This document shows positions 35,882 through 45,053 of a stretch of 64,000 nt of DNA, in pieces. Position 1 is the first letter of the stretch, and each line of letters begins with the position of its first letter. The translations under genes were made by a program, and so were the position numbers. Below the pieces are notes generated by a model that was not told the origin of the DNA, did not search any database, and worked only from the letters and a program-made list of their open reading frames with translations. Source of the DNA: Catenibacillus sp964565805 (GTDB lineage Bacteria > Bacillota > Clostridia > Lachnospirales > Lachnospiraceae); NCBI GenBank assembly GCA_964565805.1, contig CAZMGH010000014.1, forward strand, positions 1 through 64,000, in the 5' to 3' direction.

Positions 35882-37891
35882 TCACTCATTAGGTCCGCAA
35901 AGCTTTAACAGGCCGTTGGAAATACAGAAAGATAGGTTTAAGGTTTTCATTTCCCCGGACCGGGCAAATAAAATGGTCACTGCCGTTTCCGTAATATTCA
36001 TAATCGTCCCCTGACCGTAGGTTTTGTGAATAACTTTGGCACCCTTTACAAACAGAGAACGGTCAGCCAGCATCTCTCCCACAAACCGGGACATAGAAAC
36101 CGGCTTGTGGTATCTTTCTTTTGTAAAATAGATGTACAGCTTTTTCCTGGCTCGTGTCATGGCCACATAAAACATGCGCCGCTCTTCCTCCACATCCGCT
36201 TCCATCACTGCCTTTTTGTGGGGTGTCACCCCTTCATTGGCATCAATGATAAATACCCGGTCATACTCCAGCCCTTTGGCGCTGTGCATAGTAGAAAGGA
36301 TCACTCCGTCCGCAGTTTCTCTTTCCCTGCGGCGGCTTTGCCCCAAAAGCTTTTCCCCGTATTCCCGGATGTAGGCAAACCATTCCTCATAGGTTTTATG
36401 ATCCGCCGCGCTGTCCTGAATGTCTGAGGCCACCTCTAAAAGATCTTCCTCCTTCAGCCGCCGGTCCCTGGCATACTCCATAAGGAAACGGTCATAGCCA
36501 ACAGCGTAGCGGATATAGTTAACAGCCGCAAATGGGGACATGGTCTTAAGACTGTTCAGATCATAGATCAGCCGGTCGATCCGCTCCTGTACCCATTCCT
36601 TTCCCTCATAACGCTGCCGCACCTCTTCCAGGGAAACTTTGGAAGAAAGCATTTGTCGAGAAATGTAGCGTTTGGGGCGATTCATGAGCCGAAGATAGTC
36701 GCTGCGCTCCCCCTGGCCCAGGGCGGCTTTAATATAGGCAAAAATATCCTTCGCGATCCAGTGCTCAAACAGATTAGGTACAGAATCCCGCATCCGAAAA
36801 GGAACATTATACTCCATCAGCTTGGCCACCAGCTGACGGGCCCCGGTATTTGTCCGGTAAAGCACAGCAATATTTTTCAAAGGCTTCTGTTCCTTTGTAT
36901 GATACTGACAAATTTCCTTGATCAGAGTATCATACTCTTCCCCTGTGTTTTGGAAAACCTTAACCTCCACCGGATCGCCCCCTTCATGGAAAGCCCTGAG
37001 ATTTTTCTCATACCGGGCTTTATTATTTTTTATGACCCGCTGGGAGCTTTCCACGATTTCCTGGGCGCACCGATAATTGACATCCAGGATAATGGTCTTT
37101 GCCTGGGGATAATCCTTTGTAAACCCCAGCATGATCTCCGGCTTCGCGCCTCGGAACCGGTAAATGGACTGGTCGTCATCACCAACAATAAACAGGTTAT
37201 TTTCCGGCTCCGCCAGCATGCGGATGATCTCGTACTGAACCCGGTTAATATCCTGAAACTCATCAATTAAAATATATTTAAACCGTTTCTGCCATGCCAA
37301 AAGGATGTCCTTGCGATTCTGAAATAATTCCAAAGTAAACAAAAGCATATCGTCAAAATCAATCTGGCGGCTTTCCCGAAGCTTCCGGTTATAGGCAGCA
37401 TAAATATTCCGAAAAACATCCTCCGGACAATTCACCGAATAATAGTGCTCCGGCCGGATATTTTCCCCCTTAACAAGGCTTACCTCTCCAGCAACCCCAA
37501 GGATAAAGTCTGCCGCGTCATCGATCTCCAAATCCATCTCATCCACAATCTGGCGGAACAGATCCATCCGGCGGCTTTCCGTAATAATATCTCCCGCGCT
37601 GTAATTATAGGCTGCCTTTAATATGGCAAAAAAGATACTGTGAAAGGTGCCAAAGCTAACGGGTAAGTTCTCTCCCTGGCACAGTTTTAAGAAGCGTGTT
37701 TTCATCTCTACAGCCGCCGCCTTTGTAAAGGTAACCACAAGAACAGAAGCCGGATGAACTCCGGCTTCTTCAAGAAGATAACGTACTCTCTCAGTAATCA
37801 CAGTAGTCTTTCCGGAGCCTGGTCCGGCCAGGATCATGGCCGGGCCATTCACGTGACGAATCGCTTCCTGCTGTGCCGGATTAAAGCTCAT
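35882..37891 (-). CDS. UvrD/PcrA-type ATP-dependent DNA helicase
   Basis: This superfamily 1A helicase has motif I GPGSGKTTVITER (about 22-34), motif Ia VVTFTKAAA, motif II LIDEFQDIN, motif III GDDDQSIYRFRGA, motif IV-like LDVNYRC, motif V LSTMHSAKGLEYDRVFII and motif VI EEERRMFYVAMTRARKKLYI. At 669 aa it is shorter than PcrA (about 740) and lacks part of the usual C-terminal tail; the end forms an RNA-polymerase-binding Tudor-like segment (VIHKTYGQGTIMNI). It overlaps gltX by 11 nt. It may be a paralogue of PcrA rather than PcrA itself. Confidence 0.88.
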   Translation of the reverse strand: MSFNPAQQEAIRHVNGPAMILAGPGSGKTTVITERVRYLLEEAGVHPASVLVVTFTKAAAVEMKTRFLKLCQGENLPVSFGTFHSIFFAILKAAYNYSAGDIITESRRMDLFRQIVDEMDLEIDDAADFILGVAGEVSLVKGENIRPEHYYSVNCPEDVFRNIYAAYNRKLRESRQIDFDDMLLFTLELFQNRKDILLAWQKRFKYILIDEFQDINRVQYEIIRMLAEPENNLFIVGDDDQSIYRFRGAKPEIMLGFTKDYPQAKTIILDVNYRCAQEIVESSQRVIKNNKARYEKNLRAFHEGGDPVEVKVFQNTGEEYDTLIKEICQYHTKEQKPLKNIAVLYRTNTGARQLVAKLMEYNVPFRMRDSVPNLFEHWIAKDIFAYIKAALGQGERSDYLRLMNRPKRYISRQMLSSKVSLEEVRQRYEGKEWVQERIDRLIYDLNSLKTMSPFAAVNYIRYAVGYDRFLMEYARDRRLKEEDLLEVASDIQDSAADHKTYEEWFAYIREYGEKLLGQSRRRERETADGVILSTMHSAKGLEYDRVFIIDANEGVTPHKKAVMEADVEEERRMFYVAMTRARKKLYIYFTKERYHKPVSMSRFVGEMLADRSLFVKGAKVIHKTYGQGTIMNITETAVTILFARSGEMKTLNLSFCISNGLLKLCGPNE

Positions 37892-39353
37892 GGCTGTCCA
37901 TAGCTTTCTCTAACATGGCAATGCCTTTTTGGATCCGGGTAAGGGATTCCTCCTTGCCAAGGATTTCCATGATCTCTGTGGCTCCTCCCGGGGTCATCTG
38001 TTTTCCCGACACGGCGGTGCGCACCGGCCACATAACATAGGCATTTTTATAGCCATTTTCCCGGGCAAAGGCAACAAGCATATCATATAATGCGGCATTT
38101 GAAAAATCCTCCTGAGCCTGGATCACAGGCGCCAGGGCTTTCAGCACATTTAAAGAACTTTCTGTGTTTGTCTTGCTCTTTTTGTGGGTATACATAGATA
38201 CATCATATTCCGGCAGTTCTTCAAAAAAATCAATATGGCCGTAAATATCCGGGAATACTTCGATCCTTGTTTTTACTAGGGCTGCGATCTTGCGCAGATC
38301 CAAATCCTTCTTAATGATTTCCTTAATATAAGGCTCAGCCATTTCATAAAACGTATCAAAATCCATGGCTTTCATGTACTCCCCGTTCATCCACTTCAGC
38401 TTGGTCATATCAAACACGGACGGGGTCTTGCTCATATGGTGATAATCAAAAGCCTCCACCAGTTCTTCCAGAGAGAAGATTTCCCGGTTATCCTGAGGGC
38501 ACCAGCCAAGTAGTGCTACATAATTAACAATAGCCTCGGAAATAAAGCCCTGATCCAGCAGATCCTCATAGGAAGAATGACCACTTCTCTTACTGAGCTT
38601 TTTATGCGCCTCATCTGTGATCAAAGGACAGTGGACATACACCGGCACTTCCCAGCCAAAGGCCTCATATAAACGGTTATACTTAGGAGATGAGGAAAGG
38701 TATTCATTTCCCCGGACCACATGCGTGATTCCCATAAGATAATCGTCCACCACATTGGCGAAATTGTAAGTCGGATAACCGTCAGACTTGATCAGGATCA
38801 TGTCGTCCAGTTCAGAATTATCCACAGTAATATCCCCGTAAATCTCATCATGGAATGTGGTTGTTCCTGTGGTAGGATTATTCTGGCGGATCACATAAGG
38901 CACTCCGGCCGCCAGTTTTGCCTCCACCTCCGCCTTGGAAAGATGAAGACAATGTTTATCATACACAACGATTTCCTTGCCTGCGATCTCCTGCTTTAAA
39001 GAGTCCAGACGCTCCTTATCACAAAAGCAGTAATAAGCCTCGCCTTTTTCCACAAGCATTTTGGCATACTTTAAATAAATGCCCTCTGCCTGGCGCTGGC
39101 TCTGGACATATGGGCCGCAGCCCCCGTCCTTGTCCGGGCCTTCATCATGGATAAGCCCTGTCTTTTCCAGAGTCCGGTAAATAATATCCACCGCTCCATC
39201 CACATAACGCTCCTGGTCTGTATCTTCAATACGCAGCAAAAAATCGCCGCCTTCATGCTTCGCGATTAAATAAGCGTACAATGCTGTGCGCAGATTTCCC
39301 ACATGCATCCGCCCTGTAGGACTGGGCGCAAAACGTGTTCTCACTTTACTCAT
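37881..39353 (-). CDS. gltX: Glutamyl-tRNA synthetase
   Basis: This class I synthetase charges tRNA-Glu (and, in Firmicutes, often tRNA-Gln for amidation). The 490-aa protein has the signature RFAPSPTGRMHVGNLRTALYAY (HIGH motif written HVGN, about 7-28) and the KLSKRSG loop (about 255-261). A C-terminal anticodon-binding helical domain follows. No T-box is seen in its 160-nt upstream region, which contains only a hairpin at 39396-39430. Confidence 0.95.
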   Translation of the reverse strand: MSKVRTRFAPSPTGRMHVGNLRTALYAYLIAKHEGGDFLLRIEDTDQERYVDGAVDIIYRTLEKTGLIHDEGPDKDGGCGPYVQSQRQAEGIYLKYAKMLVEKGEAYYCFCDKERLDSLKQEIAGKEIVVYDKHCLHLSKAEVEAKLAAGVPYVIRQNNPTTGTTTFHDEIYGDITVDNSELDDMILIKSDGYPTYNFANVVDDYLMGITHVVRGNEYLSSSPKYNRLYEAFGWEVPVYVHCPLITDEAHKKLSKRSGHSSYEDLLDQGFISEAIVNYVALLGWCPQDNREIFSLEELVEAFDYHHMSKTPSVFDMTKLKWMNGEYMKAMDFDTFYEMAEPYIKEIIKKDLDLRKIAALVKTRIEVFPDIYGHIDFFEELPEYDVSMYTHKKSKTNTESSLNVLKALAPVIQAQEDFSNAALYDMLVAFARENGYKNAYVMWPVRTAVSGKQMTPGGATEIMEILGKEESLTRIQKGIAMLEKAMDSHEL

Positions 39354-39395
39354 CTTTATCTATTCTCCTTCCTGGCCGTCCCTTATAGCCGCACC

Positions 39396-39430
39396 GGAGC
39401 GTGGAAACACAGCACATGCCTCCACGCTCC
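39396..39430. repeat. Hairpin between the Nudix gene and gltX
   Basis: GGAGCGTGGA/TCCACGCTCC forms a perfect 10-bp stem with a 15-nt loop. The minus side lacks a T tract and the plus side is followed by GTCATTCTTTC. It could be a weak terminator for the Nudix gene or a leader structure of gltX. Confidence 0.45.
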
Positions 39431-39513
39431 GTCATTCTTTCATTATTAATGCTTAATCATTATATACCATCTTTTTTCAGGCCGCAAGCATTTTTCCCAT
39501 AACGATACAAGCG

Positions 39514-39966
39514 TTAAAAGGTCTTAAGATCCGCAAGGGTGTTCCCTTTATACTCCAATTTTAAAGAAAATGGCTCTATCTTTTCTTCCAGGTACTGGAA
39601 CATCTTTTTATCCCCTTCCCACAAATTTAAAGATAGGACATCTTTTTTATCCACCCATTTCAAAACGCCTTCATCGCAGGGAATCTGCTCCCCTTCAAAG
39701 CGGTCGGACGTATATAAAAAAATGTACTCCGGCTCCTGAGCATCGCAAATAAAGGTCAGCATGCCCCGGAAGCGGTAATTTAAAAGGCGGTATCCTGTTT
39801 CTTCATAAACCTCCCGCACAAGGCACTCTTCCGGAGCTTCCCCCGGCTCAAATTTACCTCCTACACCGATCCATTTTTCTTTATTTACATCATTTTTCTT
39901 GGAAATACGGTGGAGCATAAGATACTTTCCATCTTTTTCCAAATAACATAAGGTACTTAACCGCAT
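39514..39966 (-). CDS. Nudix hydrolase (8-oxo-dGTP-type)
   Basis: This 150-aa protein has a complete Nudix box, GKFEPGEAPEECLVREVYEETGY (about 37-59, matching Gx5Ex7REVxEExG). The opening STLCYLEKDGKYLMLHR resembles MutT-like 8-oxo-dGTP diphosphatases. Many Nudix proteins of this type have other substrates, so the specificity is not certain. Confidence 0.85.
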   Translation of the reverse strand: MRLSTLCYLEKDGKYLMLHRISKKNDVNKEKWIGVGGKFEPGEAPEECLVREVYEETGYRLLNYRFRGMLTFICDAQEPEYIFLYTSDRFEGEQIPCDEGVLKWVDKKDVLSLNLWEGDKKMFQYLEEKIEPFSLKLEYKGNTLADLKTF

Positions 39967-40026
39967 AGTCTTAATCCTCTCTTTTAAAGGCGAAATTTAA
40001 TACTTCTCTGGAAGCCTTTTCAATGC

Positions 40027-40893
40027 TTAAAATGAATCTTTTATAAACCGGATAAATGCTGCCGCTGCCTGGGAAAAAGTCTGGTTTTTCTTCCAGGCCA
40101 CTACTGCCCCGGTTTCAAGGGTTGGAGAAAAAGGAATGAATTTCAGTGTATCATAAGAAATATCAAATTCAAAGCTGATTACAGCGCCAACACCGTTTTT
40201 CACCATGTTGGCGGCATTTAAAATCAGATTATAGTTAGCCGCAATATCTGCCTTTTCAAAAACATCGCCAAACCAATTTGCCAGCTCATTTTGCACCAGT
40301 TCCCTGCGGCCAATAATCAGGGACACCCCTAAAAGGTCTTCCGGCGTCACAACATCCTTCCCTGCCAAAGGAGAATCCCAACGGATCAAAATCCCCCAAC
40401 GCTCTTTATCCGGAAGCCGGATAAACTCGTATTTTCCAATATCCACCGGCTCCATAAACAGGCCTATATCCAGGATCCCTTTTTCAATCCGCTCCTTTAT
40501 ATCATCGGCGATGGCGCTGTATATATTAAACCGGACCAGTGGATATTTTTTGCGAAAATCCGCCATTTTCCGGGACAAAAAAGTCATATTCCGGGTTTCC
40601 GCGCACCCGATAGCAATCTCCCCGGTCAGCTGGCCGCTGTCTTTGGAAAATTCCCGCAACGTTTTATCTGTCAGGTCAATGATTTCCTGAGCTCTCCGCT
40701 TTAAAAGCATGCCATCATCCGTTAACGTAATATGGTATTTTCCCCGTTGAAAAAGCTTTACCCCCAGCTCATCCTCCAGCTGCATCATCTGCCTTGAAAG
40801 TGTGGGCTGAGTCACGTGCAATAAATTGGCTGCCTTTGTGATATTTTCTTCTCTGGCAACCATTAAAAAATATTTTAAAACCCGAAGCTCCAT
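40027..40893 (-). CDS. LysR family transcriptional regulator
   Basis: The 288-aa regulator has the N-terminal winged HTH (LRVLKYFLMVAREENITKAANLLHVTQPTLSRQMMQLEDELG) and a C-terminal effector domain. The ATG at 40893 is chosen because AAAGGAG lies 9 nt upstream; the longer frame to 40929 abuts the ABC gene. It lies 37 nt downstream of the importer genes on the same strand, so it may be the last gene of that operon and act as its regulator. The effector is unknown. Confidence 0.88.
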   Translation of the reverse strand: MELRVLKYFLMVAREENITKAANLLHVTQPTLSRQMMQLEDELGVKLFQRGKYHITLTDDGMLLKRRAQEIIDLTDKTLREFSKDSGQLTGEIAIGCAETRNMTFLSRKMADFRKKYPLVRFNIYSAIADDIKERIEKGILDIGLFMEPVDIGKYEFIRLPDKERWGILIRWDSPLAGKDVVTPEDLLGVSLIIGRRELVQNELANWFGDVFEKADIAANYNLILNAANMVKNGVGAVISFEFDISYDTLKFIPFSPTLETGAVVAWKKNQTFSQAAAAFIRFIKDSF

Positions 40894-40930
40894 AAATTCC
40901 GCTCCTTTTAACGATTTGCTACTATTCACA

Positions 40931-41686
40931 TTATAGCACTGACTCAGCTAATTGTCTGGTATATTTTGTTTTTGGATAAAAAATAATTTCATCCGGTATA
41001 CCTTCTTCAACGATTTCTCCCTGTTCCATGACCAGAACCCGGTCACAGAAATCCCGAACAAGGGCCAGGTTATGACAAATAAAGATCATGGACAGCCCCC
41101 GGGATTCTTTCAGGGATTTTAACAATGTTATGATCTGCTCCTGGATGGTCACATCCAGGGCGCTGGTGGCCTCGTCACAGATCAGGACCTTTGGTTCCAC
41201 AGCCAAAGCCCGGGCAATAGCCGCCCGCTGGCATTGACCGCCGCTGACCTGGTGGGGATACCTGAAGGCAAAGTCCTCGGATAGTCCACACAGAGACAAA
41301 AGCTCTCCTGCCCGCTGAGAGGCATCCTTGACGGAACCTATATTTTTTAATATTTCTTCCACACTGTACCCTAAAGTCCGCCGGGGATCAAAGGAGGCGG
41401 CAGGAAACTGAAACACCATTTGGAGCTTTTTATAAATTTCTTTTAATTGAGCGCCTTTTAATCCTGTAATGTCCTGACCGTCCACAAGGATCCTTCCCCC
41501 GGATACAGGAATCAGCCGGGCCGCTGCCCGGACCACAGTGCTTTTACCGCTGCCGGACTCTCCTACAATTCCCAAAACTTCACCGGGATACAGGGCAAAG
41601 CTTGCGTGCTTCACAGCAGCAAAAGCCTCCTTTTTTCTCCGTGAAAAACATACGCTTAAGTCTCTAACCTCCAGAACAGGCTCCAT
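40931..41686 (-). CDS. ABC transporter ATP-binding protein (Dpp/Opp/Nik F/E type)
   Basis: One of two ATPases of the importer. The 251-aa protein has Walker A GESGSGKST (about 39-47), Q-loop, signature SGGQCQRAAIARALA, Walker B VLICDEATSALD, and the switch His in FICHNLALV. It ends without the long C-terminal oligopeptide-binding extension of OppF, as in NikE-type proteins. Its ATG at 41686 is preceded by AAAGGAGGAGACGC, the end of a twin-hairpin repeat that fuses into the preceding gene. Confidence 0.88.
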   Translation of the reverse strand: MEPVLEVRDLSVCFSRRKKEAFAAVKHASFALYPGEVLGIVGESGSGKSTVVRAAARLIPVSGGRILVDGQDITGLKGAQLKEIYKKLQMVFQFPAASFDPRRTLGYSVEEILKNIGSVKDASQRAGELLSLCGLSEDFAFRYPHQVSGGQCQRAAIARALAVEPKVLICDEATSALDVTIQEQIITLLKSLKESRGLSMIFICHNLALVRDFCDRVLVMEQGEIVEEGIPDEIIFYPKTKYTRQLAESVL

Positions 41687-41756
41687 GCGTCTCCTCCTTT
41701 CATTGTTGTATGCCGTGCCTTTTACGGCATAAGGGGATCCCCTTGTGGGGTTTCAG
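41687..41756 (-). repeat. Twin-hairpin Shine-Dalgarno repeat between the two ATPase genes
   Basis: On the minus strand: CCCC-ACAA-GGGG, ATCCCCTTAT, GCCGT-AAAAGGC-ACGGC, ATACAACAATGA, AAGGAGG. The TGA inside it is the stop codon of the upstream ATPase, so its last residues (GIPLCRKRHGIQQ) are encoded by the repeat. The Shine-Dalgarno serves the downstream ATPase. The layout matches the ftsH, carB and coaX copies. Confidence 0.82.
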
Positions 41757-42524
41757 CCTTGGAGCAGCCTCAAGGAGCAATTTGGTATAAGGATTTTCAG
41801 GGCAGGTAAGCACCTGGCCCGCAGGACCATATTCCATAACATTTCCGTCTTTCAGGATCATCACGGTATCTGCTATGGCCCTGATCACGGCAATATCATG
41901 AGAAACAATGATCACAGACATATGCTCCTCCTTCTTAAGCTTTAATATTTCCTCAAGGATCTGCTTTTGCGCCCGGGTGTCTAACGCGCTGGTAGGCTCA
42001 TCGGCCAGAAGGATGTCAGGCCCCATAAGTATGGCTATGGCAATACATATTCTCTGGCTCATTCCTCCGGACAGTTCAAAAGGGTAGCTGTCCCAGATCC
42101 GGTCTCCGGGACTTAAATTCATTTTTTCAAACAGAGCCTGAGCCTGAGCACGTACCAAAGCCTTATCGGTTCTTTTCTTAGCGCCCATGGCTTCACAAAT
42201 CTGGCTGCCGATCTTTCGGATGGGGCATAGGGAAGCTGCCGCGTCCTGAAAAATCATGCCCAGCCTTTTTCCACGAATCCGTTCCATCTGTTTTTGGGAA
42301 AGCTCCGGAAGATCTTTTCCCTCAAACCATATGTCTCCCCGGGTCACCATGCCTCCCGGCCCTAAAAGTCCCATGGCTGCCCGCAGCAAAGTGCTTTTTC
42401 CGCTGCCGGACTCTCCTGCAATGCCCAGGATTTCTCCCTGTTTTAAGGCAAAAGTCACATCATGGACCACCGGTTGGCCATTAAAACACACCTGTACATG
42501 ATCATATCTTAAAAGTTCTTTCAT
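41700..42524 (-). CDS. ABC transporter ATP-binding protein (Dpp/Opp/Nik D type)
   Basis: The second ATPase of the importer, 274 aa. It has Walker A GESGSGKST (about 34-42), signature LSGGMSQRICIAIAI, Walker B ILLADEPTSALD, and the switch His in IIVSHDIAVI. The LCPIRKIGSQI region is typical of nickel/peptide ATPases. The final 13 residues come from the twin-hairpin repeat, so the original C terminus may have been replaced. It starts 8 nt after the substrate-binding gene. Confidence 0.88.
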   Translation of the reverse strand: MKELLRYDHVQVCFNGQPVVHDVTFALKQGEILGIAGESGSGKSTLLRAAMGLLGPGGMVTRGDIWFEGKDLPELSQKQMERIRGKRLGMIFQDAAASLCPIRKIGSQICEAMGAKKRTDKALVRAQAQALFEKMNLSPGDRIWDSYPFELSGGMSQRICIAIAILMGPDILLADEPTSALDTRAQKQILEEILKLKKEEHMSVIIVSHDIAVIRAIADTVMILKDGNVMEYGPAGQVLTCPENPYTKLLLEAAPRLKPHKGIPLCRKRHGIQQ

Positions 42525-42532
42525 GGCTGCTC

Positions 42533-44092
42533 CTAATTTATATCCAAATCCACGGTGATCTCATAATAATCACAGGGATGGGCTGTCAGTCCTGTCACCT
42601 GGGCGCTGCACACCATGCTCATCTGAAGATAGGAACAAAACACATATGCATCATCATCTAAAAGGATCTGAGTCATTTCAACGGCCAGCTCACTGCGCCG
42701 ATCCGGGTCAAAGGTTCCGGAAAGCTCCTGGGCTAAAGCTTCCAGATCATCATTGTGATAATGCCCATTATTGGCCGTAGAACTGTCCAGACAGCAGGTT
42801 TTAAAAAAATACTCCGGATCCCCGGTAGGGGCCGTCACCATAGCGCTGGCATAGACATCCCACTGTGTGGAATCCGTACGGATGCTGTTATGATCCGCAG
42901 TACTGTTAATGATCACTTCTATGCCGATCTGTCCCAGGGTGGCCTGAGCGGATTCTGCCAGCAGAGGAAGCTCCTGACGGCTGGGATAGGTCAGCCACCG
43001 GATGGTCAGCCGCTGTCCGTCCTTTTCCCGTATCCCGTCCCCGTCACTGTCGATCCAACCGGCATTTTCCAGAATATCCGCAGCCGCCTGAGGATCATAG
43101 TCCCTGGCCGTTACCTGATCGCCTCCAAAAGTAAAGCTGTCCGGATAAGGACCTGTGGCTGTATAGCCATTTCCCCCTAAAAGGGTGGTGACAAAGCCCT
43201 CCTTATCAATGCCCATGGCAATGGCCTGACGCACTGCCGGATCGGAAATAATACTGCTTTCAAAGTTCATAGATACAAAAAATGTCCTGCTGGTGGCACA
43301 GCTTGTAAACGTATAGTTTTCATTTTCAAAAAGGGGATAACTGGCATAGGGCATGCCATAGGCCACATCAATTTCACCGGACTGAAGGGCCATGGTCAAA
43401 GTGTCTCCGTCAGTAATGGTCAAAACTGTAATCTTATCCAGCTTTGGCTCCCCGTTCCAGTAATTTGGATTTTTCACCAGCTCCAGACGTTCACCAGAAA
43501 CAAGGGATTGGGCCATGTAAGGTCCGGTCCCGGTAACGATCCCGTCATCGCTGATCCCCGTCTCCATATCAATAATACAGGCATAAGGATCACTGAGATG
43601 GTTTAAAAATGCCGGATTCATCTCTGTGGTGGTGATGGTTATTGTTTGTCCCTCTGCCTGTATGGTATCGATCATCAGATCCATACGAGCCCGGTCATGA
43701 ACCTGGATCAGATGTTCCAGACATGCTTTCACTGCTTCACCGTCCATTTTGTTGCCGCTGGAAAAATACACATCATCCCGCAAGGTAATGACCCATGTAT
43801 ATTCATCCGTCTGTTCATAGCTCTGGGCCAGCCATGGTTCAATCTCCATAGCATCGGAATAGCGGAATAATGTTTCCCCAACGCCATAGCGGATGCAGGC
43901 CCACCCGGAATAGGCATTATGAGGATTAATATCCGCCTCTTCATTTTCCGGATTAAAAGTGGTATCGCCAAAAATTAATGTTTTTTCTTCTCCGGTCTGT
44001 TCCCCCTCGGCGCTGTCACCGGCCTGACCGCACCCTGCTGCTGTCCACGCCATAAGACAGACAGCAAGGATCACGCAAATGATCTTTTTCAT
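42533..44092 (-). CDS. ABC importer substrate-binding lipoprotein (SBP family 5)
   Basis: This 519-aa protein is exported and lipid-anchored: its hydrophobic leader ends AAGCGQ (lipobox Cys about residue 21). The mature part is a family 5 extracellular binding protein (nickel/dipeptide/oligopeptide type), with VGETLFRYSDAMEIEPWLAQSYE and VRQAIAMGIDKEGFV. The ligand cannot be read from sequence; the companion methyltransferases suggest a methylated small molecule or metal chelate. It lies 73 nt after the permease gene. Confidence 0.85.
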   Translation of the reverse strand: MKKIICVILAVCLMAWTAAGCGQAGDSAEGEQTGEEKTLIFGDTTFNPENEEADINPHNAYSGWACIRYGVGETLFRYSDAMEIEPWLAQSYEQTDEYTWVITLRDDVYFSSGNKMDGEAVKACLEHLIQVHDRARMDLMIDTIQAEGQTITITTTEMNPAFLNHLSDPYACIIDMETGISDDGIVTGTGPYMAQSLVSGERLELVKNPNYWNGEPKLDKITVLTITDGDTLTMALQSGEIDVAYGMPYASYPLFENENYTFTSCATSRTFFVSMNFESSIISDPAVRQAIAMGIDKEGFVTTLLGGNGYTATGPYPDSFTFGGDQVTARDYDPQAAADILENAGWIDSDGDGIREKDGQRLTIRWLTYPSRQELPLLAESAQATLGQIGIEVIINSTADHNSIRTDSTQWDVYASAMVTAPTGDPEYFFKTCCLDSSTANNGHYHNDDLEALAQELSGTFDPDRRSELAVEMTQILLDDDAYVFCSYLQMSMVCSAQVTGLTAHPCDYYEITVDLDIN

Positions 44093-44165
44093 ATAATAAA
44101 TGCCTCCTTCATTAGCATATGTTGTTTTCCCATGAACAGCAGCGTATATTATTTATCTCACAACT

Positions 44166-45053
44166 TTACGCCGCTGTACTCCTTTTATCCAGATGATCAC
44201 GAAGGGCATCCCCAAACAGGTTAAACACAGCTACACAGACAAAAATACCCAGTCCCGGAGTGATCACCACCCAGGGATAGGTTTGGATCATACTGCGTCC
44301 GCCGCTCATCATACTGCCCCACTCAGGTACAGGAGGCATGGCTCCAAGTCCCAGAAAAGAAAGCCCTGCCAATTCCATCATCATAGTCCCTATATCCGCC
44401 ATAGCCGTAACGATGATCTGTCCCATAATGTTGGGGAGGATATGGCGCCAGATGATCTGAAATCCGGTACAGCCAGCCATACGAGAAGCGTAAATAAACA
44501 CAGAATCTTTCACGGCCAGGGTCTGACTTCGGGCAATCCGTGAATACTTCGGCCAGCTCACTGCTGCCAAAGCGATCACGGCATTTTGTATCCCTCCCCC
44601 AAGGAGAGCAGCCACAGCCAGGGCAAAGACAAGTCCGGGAAATGCCAGGCACACATCGGAAATCCTCATGATCAAACTGTCCGTCACCCCTCCCGCCCAG
44701 CCGCAGATCACCCCTGCTGCCGTTCCTATGCTTGCGATCACAGCTACCAGGATCAGGGTTGAAAAAATACTCACCTGGGATCCCATAATCACCCGTGACA
44801 GCATATCCCGTCCAAACCGGTCCGTGCCAAAAGGATGCGCCAGACTGGGCGGCGAAAGGGCATTGGCATAATCTTGGAGATAAGGGTCATAGGGACACAG
44901 CTGCCGGGCAAAAACGGCCGTCAGCACCAGGCCTAAAGCAAGTGCTCCGAAAATCCCCAGGCGCAGACGGCTGTGGTCTTTTCTTATCTTCTGGCGGCAA
45001 ACAGTCACTTCCTGAGTCGAGGACTTTTTGACCATTTTATGATTCTCCTTCAT
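44166..45053 (-). CDS. ABC transporter permease (DppC/NikC type)
   Basis: The 294-aa permease has about six membrane helices and the EAA-type loop ASRMAGCTGFQIIWRHILPNI. The N-terminal OppC-like segment is DPYLQDYANALSPPSLAHPFGTDRFGRDMLSRVI. The ATG at 45053 follows AAGGAGGGAAGCC and overlaps the stop of the upstream permease by 4 nt; the longer frame to 45146 runs into that gene. Confidence 0.9.
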   Translation of the reverse strand: MKENHKMVKKSSTQEVTVCRQKIRKDHSRLRLGIFGALALGLVLTAVFARQLCPYDPYLQDYANALSPPSLAHPFGTDRFGRDMLSRVIMGSQVSIFSTLILVAVIASIGTAAGVICGWAGGVTDSLIMRISDVCLAFPGLVFALAVAALLGGGIQNAVIALAAVSWPKYSRIARSQTLAVKDSVFIYASRMAGCTGFQIIWRHILPNIMGQIIVTAMADIGTMMMELAGLSFLGLGAMPPVPEWGSMMSGGRSMIQTYPWVVITPGLGIFVCVAVFNLFGDALRDHLDKRSTAA

